From DATAOG01 sp963753685 (GTDB lineage: Bacteria > Pseudomonadota > Alphaproteobacteria > Geminicoccales > Geminicoccaceae): a stretch of 64,000 nt of DNA. Positions 24,289 to 33,074 of the stretch are shown one piece after another. Each line of letters begins with the position of its first letter. Within the stretch, counting starts at the first letter, position 1. Location: assembly GCA_963753685.1 (NCBI GenBank), contig CAVWDE010000006.1:372001-436000 (forward strand), read 5' to 3'. The notes beneath the pieces were generated by a model. That model saw only the letters and a program-made list of their open reading frames with translations, had not been told where the DNA came from and made no database searches. The position numbers were made by a program, and so were the translations under genes.

Positions 24289-25890
24289 ATGGCTTGGCCG
24301 GACGATCGGCTGCCGGCGATCCGCGAGGAAGTGCATTTCGAGGGCCGGCGGGTGCGCTGCTTTGTCGATCGGCCGCCGAGCGTGCCGGCGATCTTCGAGG
24401 CCGCGTTCGCGCGCAACCCGGATGGCTTGGCGCTGGTCGCGGGCGATCTGCGGCTCTCCTACCGGCGGCTCGCTGAGCTCGTTGTGCGCACCGCGGCCGG
24501 ACTCGCGGCGCAGGGCGTCGGCGCCGGCGACCGGGTTGCCCTGCTGCTCGGCAACCGGCCGGAGTTCCTGATCACGCTCCTGGCGGCGCAGAGGATCGGC
24601 GCGATCGCGGTGCCGCTCAGCATCCGTGAGCAGACGCAGGGCCTCCGCTACATGCTGGCGCAGAGCGGCGCCAAGGCCCTGATCTACGAGGCCGCGCTCG
24701 CGGACCGTCTGCCGGCCGCGGCAGAGCTGCCGCAGCTCGGGCACCGCATCGCCCTTGGCGATCGCATCACGTTCGACGAGCTGGTCTCGGGCGGCGCGCC
24801 CGCACCGCCGCCGCACGCTCCGGCGGAGGAGGACACCGCAGTCATCCTCTACACCTCCGGCACCACCGGCCGGCCGAAGGGGGCGCTTTTGACCCATCTG
24901 AACATCGTCCACTCGGTCCTGCACTATGGGCTCGCGATGGAGCTCGGGCCGGGTGACCGCTCGCTGCTGGCCGTGCCCGCGACCCATGTGACCGGTCTGG
25001 TCGCGGTGCTGCTCGCCATGGTCCAGGCCGCGGGCTGCACGGTCATGATGCCGGCCTTCAAGGCCAGGGCCTTCCTCGAGCTCGCGGCGCGCGAGCGGAT
25101 CACGCACGCGGTCCTGGTGCCGGCGATGTACAATCTCTGCCTGCTCGAGCCGGAGTTTTCCGGATCTGACCTCGGCTCCTGGCGGATCGGCGGCTATGGC
25201 GGCGCGCCGATGCCGGAAGCCACGATCGCGAGGCTGGCGGCGCTGCTGCCAGGGCTCCAGTTGATGAACCTCTATGGCGCGACCGAGACCACCTCGCCCG
25301 CGACCATGATGCCGGCCGAGCACACCGCCGGCCGGACGGACTCGGTCGGACTTGCCGTGCCCTGCGGCGAGCTCAGGATCATGGACGCGGACGGGCGCGA
25401 GGTGCCGCAGCGGCGTCCCGGGCGAGGTCTGGATCGGCGGGCCGATGGTCGTGCCCGGCTACTGGCGGGAGCCCGAGCTCACCGCCGCGGCGTTCAGCGG
25501 CGGCTTCTGGCGCTCGGGCGACATCGGCGCGCTCGACGATGGCGGCTATCTGCGGGTCTTCGACCGCCTCAAGGACATGATCAACCGCGCCGGCTACAAG
25601 GTCTACAGCGCCGAGGTCGAGAACCGGCTCTGCCGCCATCCCGCGTGCTCGAGGCCGCGGTCGTGGCGCGCCCCGATCCGGTGCTCGGCGAGAAGGTGCA
25701 GGCGTTCGTGACGGTCGGTGACGACCGGCCCGGCGAAGACGACCTGCGCGCGTTCTGCGCCGCGGCGCTCGCCGACTACAAGGTGCCGGACGTGATCACC
25801 GTCTGCGCCGAGCCCCTGCCCCGCAACGCCAACGGCAAACTGATCAAGAGCGCGTTGCGTGAGCGCGCCGCCCGCGAGGCTGCCTCTTGA
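24289..25890 (+). CDS. AMP-dependent acyl-CoA synthetase/ligase, two apparent frameshifts
   Basis: This ANL-superfamily ligase has about 530 residues once the frames are joined. The N-terminal domain is clean: YRRLAELVVRTAAGLAAQG, the phosphate loop VILYTSGTTGRPKGALLTH and the adenylate motif LYGATETTSPATMMP. Near 25415 the frame changes (GEVWIGGPMVVPGYWREPEL, FWRSGDIGALDDGGYLRVFD, KDMINRAGYKVYSAEVEN). Near 25645 it changes back for the end (LEAAVVARPDPVLGEKVQAF, LPRNANGKLIKSALR, catalytic Lys). It starts at ATG 24289 after the dehydrogenase, and its TGA overlaps the ATG of the SDR. It likely activates the acid that the dehydrogenase then oxidises. Chain length and substrate are unknown. Confidence 0.8.
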   Translation: MAWPDDRLPAIREEVHFEGRRVRCFVDRPPSVPAIFEAAFARNPDGLALVAGDLRLSYRRLAELVVRTAAGLAAQGVGAGDRVALLLGNRPEFLITLLAAQRIGAIAVPLSIREQTQGLRYMLAQSGAKALIYEAALADRLPAAAELPQLGHRIALGDRITFDELVSGGAPAPPPHAPAEEDTAVILYTSGTTGRPKGALLTHLNIVHSVLHYGLAMELGPGDRSLLAVPATHVTGLVAVLLAMVQAAGCTVMMPAFKARAFLELAARERITHAVLVPAMYNLCLLEPEFSGSDLGSWRIGGYGGAPMPEATIARLAALLPGLQLMNLYGATETTSPATMMPAEHTAGRTDSVGLAVPCGELRIMDADGREVPQRRPGRGLDRRADGRARLLAGARAHRRGVQRRLLALGRHRRARRWRLSAGLRPPQGHDQPRRLQGLQRRGREPALPPSRVLEAAVVARPDPVLGEKVQAFVTVGDDRPGEDDLRAFCAAALADYKVPDVITVCAEPLPRNANGKLIKSALRERAAREAAS

Positions 25891-26594
25891 TGCCGGCGGC
25901 GGTGATCACCGGGGCCGCGGGCGACCTGGGCAGGGCGCTCTCAGCAAGCTTCCTGGCCGACGGTTTCTCCGTGTTTGGCGCCGATATCGCCCCGATCGAG
26001 GCGCGGGCCGGCCTGACGCCCGTCCGGCTCGACGTCACCGACCGGGCGGCCGTGTTGGCGCTCGCCGAGCGCGCCGCCGTCGAGGCGGGCCCTTTGCAGC
26101 TCTGGATCAACGCCGCCGGCATCGTGCGCGTCGTCAAGGTCGCAGAGGCAGCCGCCGATGACTGGGAAAAAATCATCGCGGTCAACCTGACCGGCACGTT
26201 CCATGGCTGTGCCGCGGCGCTCGCCGTGATGTCGCGCCAGGGCTTCGGGCGGATCATCAACCTCGGCTCGCTGTCCGGCCAGGTCGGCGGCACCGGCGTC
26301 CATCCGGCCTACGGCGCCTCGAAGGCGGGCGTGCACGCGCTGACCAGGACCTATGCGCTCGAAGGCGCCAGGCACGGTGTCCTCTGCAATGCCGTGGCGC
26401 CCTCGGTGCTCGAGGGCAGCATGGGCGGCCAGTTCTCGGAGCGCCAGCGGGCGCAGCTCGCGGCCGTCAATCCGCTCCGCCGGCTCGGCCGGATCGACGA
26501 GGCGGTGGCGGCGATCCGCTATCTCGCGAGCCCGGCCGCGAGCTACACCAACGGCGTCATCCTGCCAGTCAACGGCGGCTCTTATCTGGCGTAG
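25890..26594 (+). CDS. short-chain dehydrogenase/reductase
   Basis: The 234-residue Rossmann-fold SDR starts at ATG 25890, overlapping the stop of the acyl-CoA ligase (TGATG). The nucleotide-binding motif is AAVITGAAGDLGRALS, followed by the classical INAAGIV, the catalytic Ser in INLGSLSGQ and YGASKAG (YxxxK), and the PLRRLGRIDEAVAAIRYLAS and NGVILPVNGG C-terminal signature. It probably acts on a hydroxyacyl or ketoacyl intermediate of the same pathway. Unlike the two genes before it, it carries no frameshift. Confidence 0.83.
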   Translation: MPAAVITGAAGDLGRALSASFLADGFSVFGADIAPIEARAGLTPVRLDVTDRAAVLALAERAAVEAGPLQLWINAAGIVRVVKVAEAAADDWEKIIAVNLTGTFHGCAAALAVMSRQGFGRIINLGSLSGQVGGTGVHPAYGASKAGVHALTRTYALEGARHGVLCNAVAPSVLEGSMGGQFSERQRAQLAAVNPLRRLGRIDEAVAAIRYLASPAASYTNGVILPVNGGSYLA

Positions 26595-26611
26595 ATCCGT
26601 CGGCCGGCCAG

Positions 26612-28447
26612 TCACGAGTGACCGTTGCCATGGCCGCCCCCATGGCCGCCGCCATGGCCGCCTCCGTTGCCGCCGCCATGACCACCCCCGTTGCCACCGC
26701 CATGGCCACCCCCATTGCCGCCGCCGTGTCCCCCGCCGCCGCCCGGGCCGTTACCGCCGCCGTTCTGTCCTCTGCCACCGCCGCCTTGTCCCGGACCGCC
26801 GCCAGCATTGCCGCTGGCGCTGCTGCCGCCGCCTTGTCCCGGACCGCCGCCACCATTGCCGCTGGCGCTGCTGCCGCCGCCTTGTCCCGGACCGCCGCCA
26901 CCATTGCCGCTGGCGCTGCTGCCGCCGCCTTGTCCCGGACCGCCGCCAGCATTGCCGCTGGCGCTGCTGCCGCCGGTGTTGCCGCTCGCGCTGCCGGCGC
27001 CGGTCGAGGTGGCGCCGCCGACGCCAGGATCGCCGCCGCTACCGAGCCCGGTGCCGCCGCGATCGGCGCCGTCCGGACCGGCCGCGCTGGACGGGTCAGA
27101 CCCGGTGCCCGGGTTGCTGCGGTCAGCCTCGCCGCCGTGGCCGCCACTGTTGGCCGCGACCATCACTGGCCGCTCACCTGAGGACAACAGGTCCTTCAGG
27201 CCGGACCAGAAGGACTGGAGGAAGCCCTGGTCGGGCGCTTCGGCGAGACGGACGCCGCAGCCATCCGGCAAGGCGCCGGCGCGCCCGCCGACCGCGGCGG
27301 CGCCGCAGGCATCGGGGCCGGCCGGATCCGCCGCAACGAGGCTCCCGCCGACCGGCTTCAAGGTCGGCTTCGGCAGGGTCCCGGCGACCGGCCCTTGGTC
27401 CGCGGGTGTGGCAATGGGTTCGGGCGCTGGCGCGGCCGTCGGGTCCGCTGCCGCCACGACCCGAGCGGCGTCGAGCGGCTTGAAAGCCGGGAGCGGCGCA
27501 AGCGCCATCCCGGAGCCTGCCTCAGCCGCGTTTGCCGGCGCCGGCGGCGGTGCCGTGATTGGCGGCTCGGGTGGGCGATCGGATGTCGTTTCGGGTCGCC
27601 CGCTGTCGAGCCCCTCGCCGGTGGTAGACGCGGAGCGCACGATCGAAAGATCCGACGGCCCTTCCGGCGGCAGGCTGCGGATCGGCCCGCTCGGTGCTTC
27701 GAGCGCGGCCACGGCGCGCGGCGGGGGGGTGCCGGCTAGCGTGCGCGCCGGCGCCGACTGCAGCGGCGGCTGCTCTGGGGCGCCAAAGACAATCGGGCTG
27801 GCATCCGGGCTGGCGGACTCCGGGCTGGCGGACGGGTCCGGGTGCGCCAGTGCGGCGCGCAGCGGCGGCCGCTCCGGAGCGCCGGAGACGATCGGGCTGG
27901 CGTCCGGGCTGGCGGGCGGGCCTTGCTCCGGACGTGCCGGTGCGGCGCGCAGCGGCGGCCGCTCCGGGGCGGTGGCAAGGCTCGGGTCGGCATCCAGGCT
28001 GGCGGCCAGGCTCGGGCCCGGGCGTGCCGGTATAGGCTGCAGCGGCGGCCGCTCCGGCGTGGTGGGGGCGATCGGGCCGGCAGACGGGCGCGGGGCCGGG
28101 CGCGCCGATGCGAGGGCGAGGTCCGCGGCCGGCCCGGCATCGTCCTCCCTCGCGCCCTGCTGATCGAGCGTGGTCGGTGTCATCTTGACCGGGGTCTCGG
28201 CCGCGGTCACCAGCGGCGGACGATCGAACCTCGCGGGTCGCCCGAGTTGGCTGTAGGCCGCCCAGACCACGGCCCCAAGCGTGAGGTAGGCGGCCGCGAT
28301 CAGCGCGATGCCGAGGGTTCGCCGCGCAGGACCGCGCGGCATGTGAGGCCCGCCGGCGGCCTGGCAGGCCAGCTGCTGGGCAATGCCGACCGCCTGGCTT
28401 GCGCGTGCCCGGGGAACGCCACGCAAGCGCGTCGCGGAATCGAGCAT
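26612..28447 (-). CDS. membrane-anchored Pro-rich / Gly-Ser-Asn-rich / His-Gly-rich repeat protein
   Basis: The 611-residue protein is of unknown family. The order along the chain is: a basic cytosolic N-terminus; one membrane helix (LGIALIAAAYLTLGAVVWAA, about residues 45-65); a Pro/Ala-rich stalk with imperfect repeats of about 30 residues around ERPPLRAAPARP and SPDASPIVSGAPE (about 120-260); a more ordered part with cysteines (GPDACGAAAV, LPDGCGVRLAE) and a helix SFWSGLKDLLSSGERP (about 380-430); four 16-residue units of type SSASGNGGGGPGQGGG; and a tail of GGGHGGGN octads ending HGNGHS. The His-rich tail could bind metal. ATG 28447 has a purine-rich ribosome site. It converges with the SDR, 17 bases from its stop. 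Confidence 0.7.
   Translation of the reverse strand: MLDSATRLRGVPRARASQAVGIAQQLACQAAGGPHMPRGPARRTLGIALIAAAYLTLGAVVWAAYSQLGRPARFDRPPLVTAAETPVKMTPTTLDQQGAREDDAGPAADLALASARPAPRPSAGPIAPTTPERPPLQPIPARPGPSLAASLDADPSLATAPERPPLRAAPARPEQGPPASPDASPIVSGAPERPPLRAALAHPDPSASPESASPDASPIVFGAPEQPPLQSAPARTLAGTPPPRAVAALEAPSGPIRSLPPEGPSDLSIVRSASTTGEGLDSGRPETTSDRPPEPPITAPPPAPANAAEAGSGMALAPLPAFKPLDAARVVAAADPTAAPAPEPIATPADQGPVAGTLPKPTLKPVGGSLVAADPAGPDACGAAAVGGRAGALPDGCGVRLAEAPDQGFLQSFWSGLKDLLSSGERPVMVAANSGGHGGEADRSNPGTGSDPSSAAGPDGADRGGTGLGSGGDPGVGGATSTGAGSASGNTGGSSASGNAGGGPGQGGGSSASGNGGGGPGQGGGSSASGNGGGGPGQGGGSSASGNAGGGPGQGGGGRGQNGGGNGPGGGGGHGGGNGGGHGGGNGGGHGGGNGGGHGGGHGGGHGNGHS
26617..26730 (-). repeat. 24-base His/Gly/Asn-coding repeats
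   Basis: Imperfect 24-base units encode GGGHGGGN octads at the C-terminus of the repeat protein. They are coding low-complexity sequence prone to slippage. Confidence 0.7.
26784..26975 (-). repeat. four 48-base tandem repeats in coding sequence
   Basis: The anchor ccttgtcccgg recurs at 26784, 26832, 26880 and 26928, exactly 48 bases apart. The units differ only at an ala/gly codon (agc versus acc on the plus strand), and each encodes 16 residues of Gly/Ser/Asn-rich sequence. The low divergence points to recent expansion. Confidence 0.9.
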
Positions 28448-28654
28448 CCTCCCACTCCCCTGCACTCTCGACAGCAGTTGGTCTGTTATGGTTGCTTGGG
28501 AGTCGATATCTCGCACGCCCGCCCCAGGATCAAGGCCAAACTGCAGACAAATGCCGAAGTCGGTGGGTGGGCAAACGCGATAGTGGATCTTCGTCCGATT
28601 CTGCCGCTATTTGTGCTGTAGCTGCGGTCGGGGGTACCAGGTGGAGCGGTCACG

Positions 28655-29428
28655 ATGGGCGATCTGTTCGATCTTTCCGGGCGCGTGGCGCTGGTCACCG
28701 GCGCCTCGCAGGGCCTCGGCCGGCGGTTTGCCGAGGTGCTGGCCGCGCATGGCGCCGCGGTCGGCCTCGCCGCACGCCAGATCGAGAAGCTCGAGGACCT
28801 TCGGACCCAGCTTCGGACCGCCGGCCGCCACGCCGCGAGCGTGGCGCTGGATGTCACCGATCACGGCGCCATCGAGACCGCGATCGACACCATCGAGGCG
28901 GCGCTCGGGCCGATCGACATCCTGGTCAACAACGCCGGCGTCGCGGTCGCCAGGGGCGTGCTCGAGCAGACCGAGGCGGACTGGGACCGGGTGCTCGACA
29001 CCAACCTCAAGGGCGCGTTCTTCACCGCGCAGGCGGTCGCCAGGCGGATGGTGGCGCGCGCGCCGACGCCTGCCTGGGGCGGCAACATCATCAACATCGC
29101 CTCGCTGATCGCGCTCAAGGTGGTCGGTCACCTGGTGGCCTATGCGGCCTCCAAGAGCGGCCTCGCCCAGGTGACCAAGGCGATGGCGCTCGAGCTCGCG
29201 CGTCACGACATCCGGGTCAACGCGCTGGCGCCAGGCTACATCGAGACCGAGATCAACCGGGACTTCCTGGCGTCCGAGGCCGGGCAGCGCCTGCGCAAGC
29301 AGATCCCGCAGCGCCGCTTCGGCGTGCCCGAGGACCTCGACGGCGCCCTGCTCCTGCTCGCCTCCGACGCGTCGCGCTACATGACCGGCAGCCTCGTCGT
29401 GATCGACGGTGGCCTGCTTTTGGCCTGA
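28655..29428 (+). CDS. short-chain dehydrogenase/reductase (3-oxoacyl reductase-like)
   Basis: The 257-residue classical SDR has VALVTGASQGLGRRFAEVLA (cofactor loop), ILVNNAGVAVARGVLEQTE, IINIASLIALKV (catalytic Ser), AYAASKSGLAQVTKAMALEL (YxxxK), IRVNALAPGYIETEINRDFL and TGSLVVIDGGLLLA at the end. An Arg in AARQIEKLEDL suggests NADP use. It resembles FabG and gluconate 5-dehydrogenase-type enzymes; the substrate is not clear. It stands alone, divergent from the repeat protein across an AT-richer 207-base gap that probably holds promoters for both. Confidence 0.83.
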   Translation: MGDLFDLSGRVALVTGASQGLGRRFAEVLAAHGAAVGLAARQIEKLEDLRTQLRTAGRHAASVALDVTDHGAIETAIDTIEAALGPIDILVNNAGVAVARGVLEQTEADWDRVLDTNLKGAFFTAQAVARRMVARAPTPAWGGNIINIASLIALKVVGHLVAYAASKSGLAQVTKAMALELARHDIRVNALAPGYIETEINRDFLASEAGQRLRKQIPQRRFGVPEDLDGALLLLASDASRYMTGSLVVIDGGLLLA

Positions 29429-29653
29429 CGGTCGGGCGCCGCCCTCCGGATCGCCCGGATCGGCCACGGGCTTGCGAGCGCTTGGCCGGATACACCTTGG
29501 CGGTCTTTCCTGCGCATCGCGATTGTTCGGATACCTGCCCGATGGGTATGGGAGCATCGCTCATCGGGGTCAATCAGTCGCGGCTTGGCCGAGCTCGTAA
29601 GTCGGCTCAGGATGGCCATTGGTCGCCGGTCATCAAGGCGCTAGCTTGTGCCC

Positions 29654-29842
29654 ATGCAACCGCATCCCTGGCTCATGCCGCTATACCGCCGGGTCGGGAC
29701 CACCATCGCCTGTGCGCTCTGGGTCGCCTTCGAGGCCTGGTACGAGCCGGGTGGGATCTGGTTCTGGCTGGCGCTCGGCGCGACCGTCTACGCGCTCTGG
29801 GATTTCTTCCTGTCGGGCAACTACCGCGACGCGCCCGAGTGA
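29654..29842 (+). CDS. 62-residue membrane protein
   Basis: This is a small protein with two hydrophobic segments: VGTTIACALWVAFEAWY, and IWFWLALGATVYALWDFFLS after a short PGG turn. It is Trp-rich (five Trp). The start is ATG 29654 (a GTG six bases earlier is an alternative). The composition and the hairpin-like two-helix layout look genuine rather than shadow. The 3' end overlaps the convergent phosphodiesterase gene by 22 bases. Function unknown. Confidence 0.55.
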   Translation: MQPHPWLMPLYRRVGTTIACALWVAFEAWYEPGGIWFWLALGATVYALWDFFLSGNYRDAPE

Positions 29843-30654
29843 GCGTCGGGCACCTGTGTGTGCTCGTTGCTGAACCGGCCGATCTCGAACCTACCGATGA
29901 AGTCGACGTGGCTGACCAGGCCGCGACCGTCCCGCCATTCATGCAGGAGCACGGCGGGCGGCTCCTGCACCCAACGGGCCGGTGCGCCCGCGAGGGTCAG
30001 CTGGACGGCGTGCGCGACCCCGGGCCCGATCTGGCCGAGCGTGCCGGCGAAGCGGCATTGCACCGAACGGTGCACATGGCCGCACAGGACGCGCTCGACC
30101 TGCGGGTGGCGGCCGACGACCTCGGCCAGCGCCTCGCCGTCCTCGAGCATCATCCTGTCCATGTGGTCGATGCCGGTCCGGAAGGGCGGGTGGTGCAGGG
30201 CGACGAGCGTCGGTCTGTCTGGCGCCGCACCGAGCTGCCCGTCCAGCCAGGCGAGCTGGTCGGCGCCGAGCCGGCCCGCGGGTTGGCGCGGAATCAGGCT
30301 ATCGAGCCCGAGCAGCCGGAGCGGCCCGAGATCGGCCGCGAAGCGGAGCGGCCCCGCGGCCGGGAACAGGTCGCGATGGGCAAACGCCGCCCGCATCAGC
30401 TCGCGGTCGTCGTGATTGCCGGGGATCGGAAAGATCGGCGCCCGCAGGCGGCCGAGCATCGCCATGAGTTCGGCCCAGACGGAAGCGTCGCCGTCGTTGC
30501 ACAGATCGCCCGTGATCAGCACCGCGTCGGCCGCCGGCTCGAGCGCGTTCAGATGGTCGAGCGCGCGCCCGAGGCAGCCGGCGGTGTCGACCCGGCCGAA
30601 GGCGAGCGTGCCCGCGGGCAGGAAATGCAGATCGGAAATCTGAGCGAGCAGCAC
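29821..30654 (-). CDS. metallophosphoesterase, CpdA-type cyclic-nucleotide phosphodiesterase-like
   Basis: The 277-residue calcineurin-like phosphoesterase has all the metal-binding motifs: LLAQISDLHF (DxH), DAVLITGDLCNDG (GDxxxxG), FPIPGNHDDRE (GNHD), LVALHHPPF and VLCGHVHRS (GHxH). The layout matches class III phosphodiesterases such as CpdA, which hydrolyse 3',5'-cAMP. Related members act on other phosphodiesters, so the substrate is inferred. Start GTG 30654. No metal-ligand residue appears to be missing. Confidence 0.8.
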   Translation of the reverse strand: MLLAQISDLHFLPAGTLAFGRVDTAGCLGRALDHLNALEPAADAVLITGDLCNDGDASVWAELMAMLGRLRAPIFPIPGNHDDRELMRAAFAHRDLFPAAGPLRFAADLGPLRLLGLDSLIPRQPAGRLGADQLAWLDGQLGAAPDRPTLVALHHPPFRTGIDHMDRMMLEDGEALAEVVGRHPQVERVLCGHVHRSVQCRFAGTLGQIGPGVAHAVQLTLAGAPARWVQEPPAVLLHEWRDGRGLVSHVDFIGRFEIGRFSNEHTQVPDAHSGASR

Positions 30655-30721
30655 GGTTGGGCCTCATGCGCTGGACCTTGAGGGACCGGAGATCAGATCT
30701 TAGAGCAGCAAGGAGGCTGCC

Positions 30722-31888
30722 TTGAAAGTCCTGATCGTCGGCGCCGGCATCGCCGGGCTGACGCTCGCACTCTGCCTGCGGCGCAACGGCCACGAGCCCC
30801 GGATCGTGGAGCAGGCGCCCAAGCTTCGCGATGCGGGCTACATGATCGATTTCTTCGGGTCCGGTTACGACGCCGCCCTGCGCATGGGCCTGCTCGACGA
30901 CCTTGCCGGCATCCACTACCAGATCCCGCGCCTGGCCTTCATCGCCGCCGACGGCCGCGAGCGCTTCTCGATCGCCTACCCCAAGCTGCGCCGCCGGCTG
31001 TTCGATGACCGGCACTTCAACTTCATGCGCGGCGAGCTCGAGCGGGTTCTGTATGCGCGGCTCGAGAACGACGTGCCGGTCCGGTTCGGGACGACGGTCG
31101 AGCAGCTGGCTGCGGACGGCGAGCGGGTCGACGTGCAGCTGAGCGACGGCAGCCGGCACACCTTCGATCTGGTCGCGGGCGCCGATGGCGTGCACTCGGT
31201 GGTTCGCCGGCTGGCGTTCGGCGGGCCTGAGCGGTTCGAGCGCTTCCTCGGCTATCACACCGCCGCCGCGATCCTCGACGACCCGCCGACCGATGCGCCG
31301 GGCGACGCCTTCTCGATCCTGACCGAGCCCAAGCGGCAGGTCGGCATCTATCCGATCCGGGGCGGCCGCATGGCGAGCTTCTTTGTGCACCGGGCCGACC
31401 GGCGCCTCGAGGACCGCGCGAGCGCCGCCGCGCGCAGTGAGCTCCATGCCGCGTACGGGGATCTGGGTTGGCTCGTGCCCGAACTGCTCCGGCGTTCGGA
31501 GCGCGCGGCCGAGATCTACTTCGACGAGGTCTCCCAGGTCGAGCTGCCGGGCTGGAGCCGGGGCCGCGTGGTGCTGGTCGGCGATGCCTGCCAATGCGTC
31601 TCGCTGTTGGCCGGACAGGGCGCATCGATGGCGATGGCCGGCGGCTACGTGCTGGCCGAGGAGCTCGCGCAGGGCGACGTCGCCGCCGCGCTGGCGCGCT
31701 ACGAGCTCCGGCTCCGGCCAGCCATCGAGCGGCAGCAACGCGCCGGCCGCGGGATCGCCCGTTGGTTCGTCCCCGACAGCGGCTGGCGGCTGGCGATCCG
31801 GGACCTTGTGCTGCGCGCGTCGTGCTGGCCGGTCGCTGCGCAGCTCCTGCAACGACAGATCGCGGGCGGGAGCATCTTTCGCGCCTGA
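30722..31888 (+). CDS. FAD-dependent monooxygenase (PHBH-like)
   Basis: The 388-residue flavoprotein starts at TTG 30722 with aaggagg eight bases upstream. VLIVGAGIAGLTLALCLRRN is the GxGxxG Rossmann motif, DLVAGADGVHSVVRR is the DG motif of aromatic hydroxylases, and GRVVLVGDACQCVSLLAGQG is the GD motif binding the FAD ribityl chain. The sheet region with FRGEL-like NFMRGELERVLYARL is also present. The family includes salicylate and tetracycline hydroxylases; substrate and reaction cannot be set from sequence. A Cys pair in SLL-flanking DACQC is unusual. No redox partner is adjacent, as expected for a single-component enzyme. Confidence 0.8.
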   Translation: MKVLIVGAGIAGLTLALCLRRNGHEPRIVEQAPKLRDAGYMIDFFGSGYDAALRMGLLDDLAGIHYQIPRLAFIAADGRERFSIAYPKLRRRLFDDRHFNFMRGELERVLYARLENDVPVRFGTTVEQLAADGERVDVQLSDGSRHTFDLVAGADGVHSVVRRLAFGGPERFERFLGYHTAAAILDDPPTDAPGDAFSILTEPKRQVGIYPIRGGRMASFFVHRADRRLEDRASAAARSELHAAYGDLGWLVPELLRRSERAAEIYFDEVSQVELPGWSRGRVVLVGDACQCVSLLAGQGASMAMAGGYVLAEELAQGDVAAALARYELRLRPAIERQQRAGRGIARWFVPDSGWRLAIRDLVLRASCWPVAAQLLQRQIAGGSIFRA

Positions 31889-31967
31889 ACGCGGCACGGC
31901 GGATCGCTAGGCCTTAGCGTCGGAATCTGCTCAAATGCGGCCCGAACGCCAACGTAGGAGGTGGCCC

Positions 31968-32963
31968 ATGGCTCGCATCGCGGTGTCCCTGGCGCTTGCT
32001 CTCGCGAGCCTCGCCCGGCCGGCCTTTGCGCTCGACCCCGTGACCTTCGGCACGAACTGGAAGGCCGAGCCCGAGCACGGCGGCTTCTATCAGGCGGTCG
32101 CAACCGGAATCTACCAGAAATATGGCTTGCAGGTGACCATCCGGCCAGGTGGGCCGCAGGTCAACCACGCCCAGCTGCTGGCCGCCGGCAAGATCGACTT
32201 CAACATGGGCGGCAACGTGTTCGAAGAGTTCAACTTCGTCCAGAACGACGTGCCGATGGTCACGGTCGCGGCGATCTTCCAGAAGGACCCGCAGATCCTG
32301 ATGGCCCATCCGGACCAGGGCTTCGAGACGCTGGCCGACCTCAAGGGCCACCCGATCCTGATCTCGCAGGACGCGCGCACCGGCTATTGGGAATGGTTGA
32401 AGGTGGCCTACGGCTTCACCGACGACCAGATCCGGCCCTACACTTTCAACCCGGCGCCGTTTCTCGCCGACCCGAGCGCGATCCAGCAGGGCTATCTGAC
32501 CTCCGAGCCGTTCGCGGTCGAGCGCGAAGGCGGCTTCACGCCCAAGGTCTTTCTGCTCGCGGACGCGGGCTATGACACCTATTCGACCACGATCGAGACC
32601 AGCTGGAAGCTGGTCAAGGACAACCCCGATCTGGTGCAGCGCTTCGTCAACGCCTCGATCGAGGGCTGGTACAGCTATCTCTACGGCGATCCGACGCCGG
32701 CCAACGGGTTGATCAAGGCCGACAATCCCGACATGACCGACGAACAGATCGCGTATTCGATCGCCAAGCTCAAGGAGTACGGGATCGCCAATTCGCGGGA
32801 GGCGCTCGAGCTCGGGATCGGCGCCATGACCGACCAGCGCTGGCACAACTTCTTCAAGTTCGCGGCCGACGCCGGCCTGTACCCGAAGCACCTCGATCTC
32901 GCCAAGGCCTACACCCTGCAGTTCGTCAACCAGAAGGTCGGCATGGATCTCAAGCCGAGGTGA
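31968..32963 (+). CDS. ABC transporter substrate-binding protein, NMT1/THI5-like, orphan
   Basis: The 331-residue periplasmic protein has a signal peptide (IAVSLALALASLARPAFA-LDP) and a THI5/SsuA-type fold: TFGTNWKAEPEHGGFYQAVA, IYQKYGLQVTIRPGGPQ, LLAAGKIDFNMGGN, DLKGHPILISQDARTGYWEW, GYLTSEPFAVEREGGF. Such proteins bring pyrimidine, thiamine precursors, sulfonates or nitrate-like ligands to an ABC importer. ATG 31968 has the ribosome site aggagg. No permease or ATPase gene is adjacent: the flavin monooxygenase precedes it and an O-antigen-ligase-like gene follows. Confidence 0.83.
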   Translation: MARIAVSLALALASLARPAFALDPVTFGTNWKAEPEHGGFYQAVATGIYQKYGLQVTIRPGGPQVNHAQLLAAGKIDFNMGGNVFEEFNFVQNDVPMVTVAAIFQKDPQILMAHPDQGFETLADLKGHPILISQDARTGYWEWLKVAYGFTDDQIRPYTFNPAPFLADPSAIQQGYLTSEPFAVEREGGFTPKVFLLADAGYDTYSTTIETSWKLVKDNPDLVQRFVNASIEGWYSYLYGDPTPANGLIKADNPDMTDEQIAYSIAKLKEYGIANSREALELGIGAMTDQRWHNFFKFAADAGLYPKHLDLAKAYTLQFVNQKVGMDLKPR

Positions 32964-33074
32964 GCGCGGGCGGCCGGGCGCGAGGCTCGACAAGGTCCGC
33001 GAGATCACGTAAGGGCCGGGTCCGAAGCCTGGCTCCGGCTGGCGCCGGGCTTGGCCGAACCGGAACCAGGCAGC

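Noticed and set aside
26784..26975. Possible CRISPR-like direct repeats
   Set aside because: The 48-base units are contiguous, in frame and coding, with no unique spacers.
26691..28163. A long Pro-rich plus-strand frame over the repeat protein
   Set aside because: It is the mirror of the Gly/Pro repeats. The minus frame has a ribosome site, a membrane helix and an ordered middle domain; the plus frame has none.
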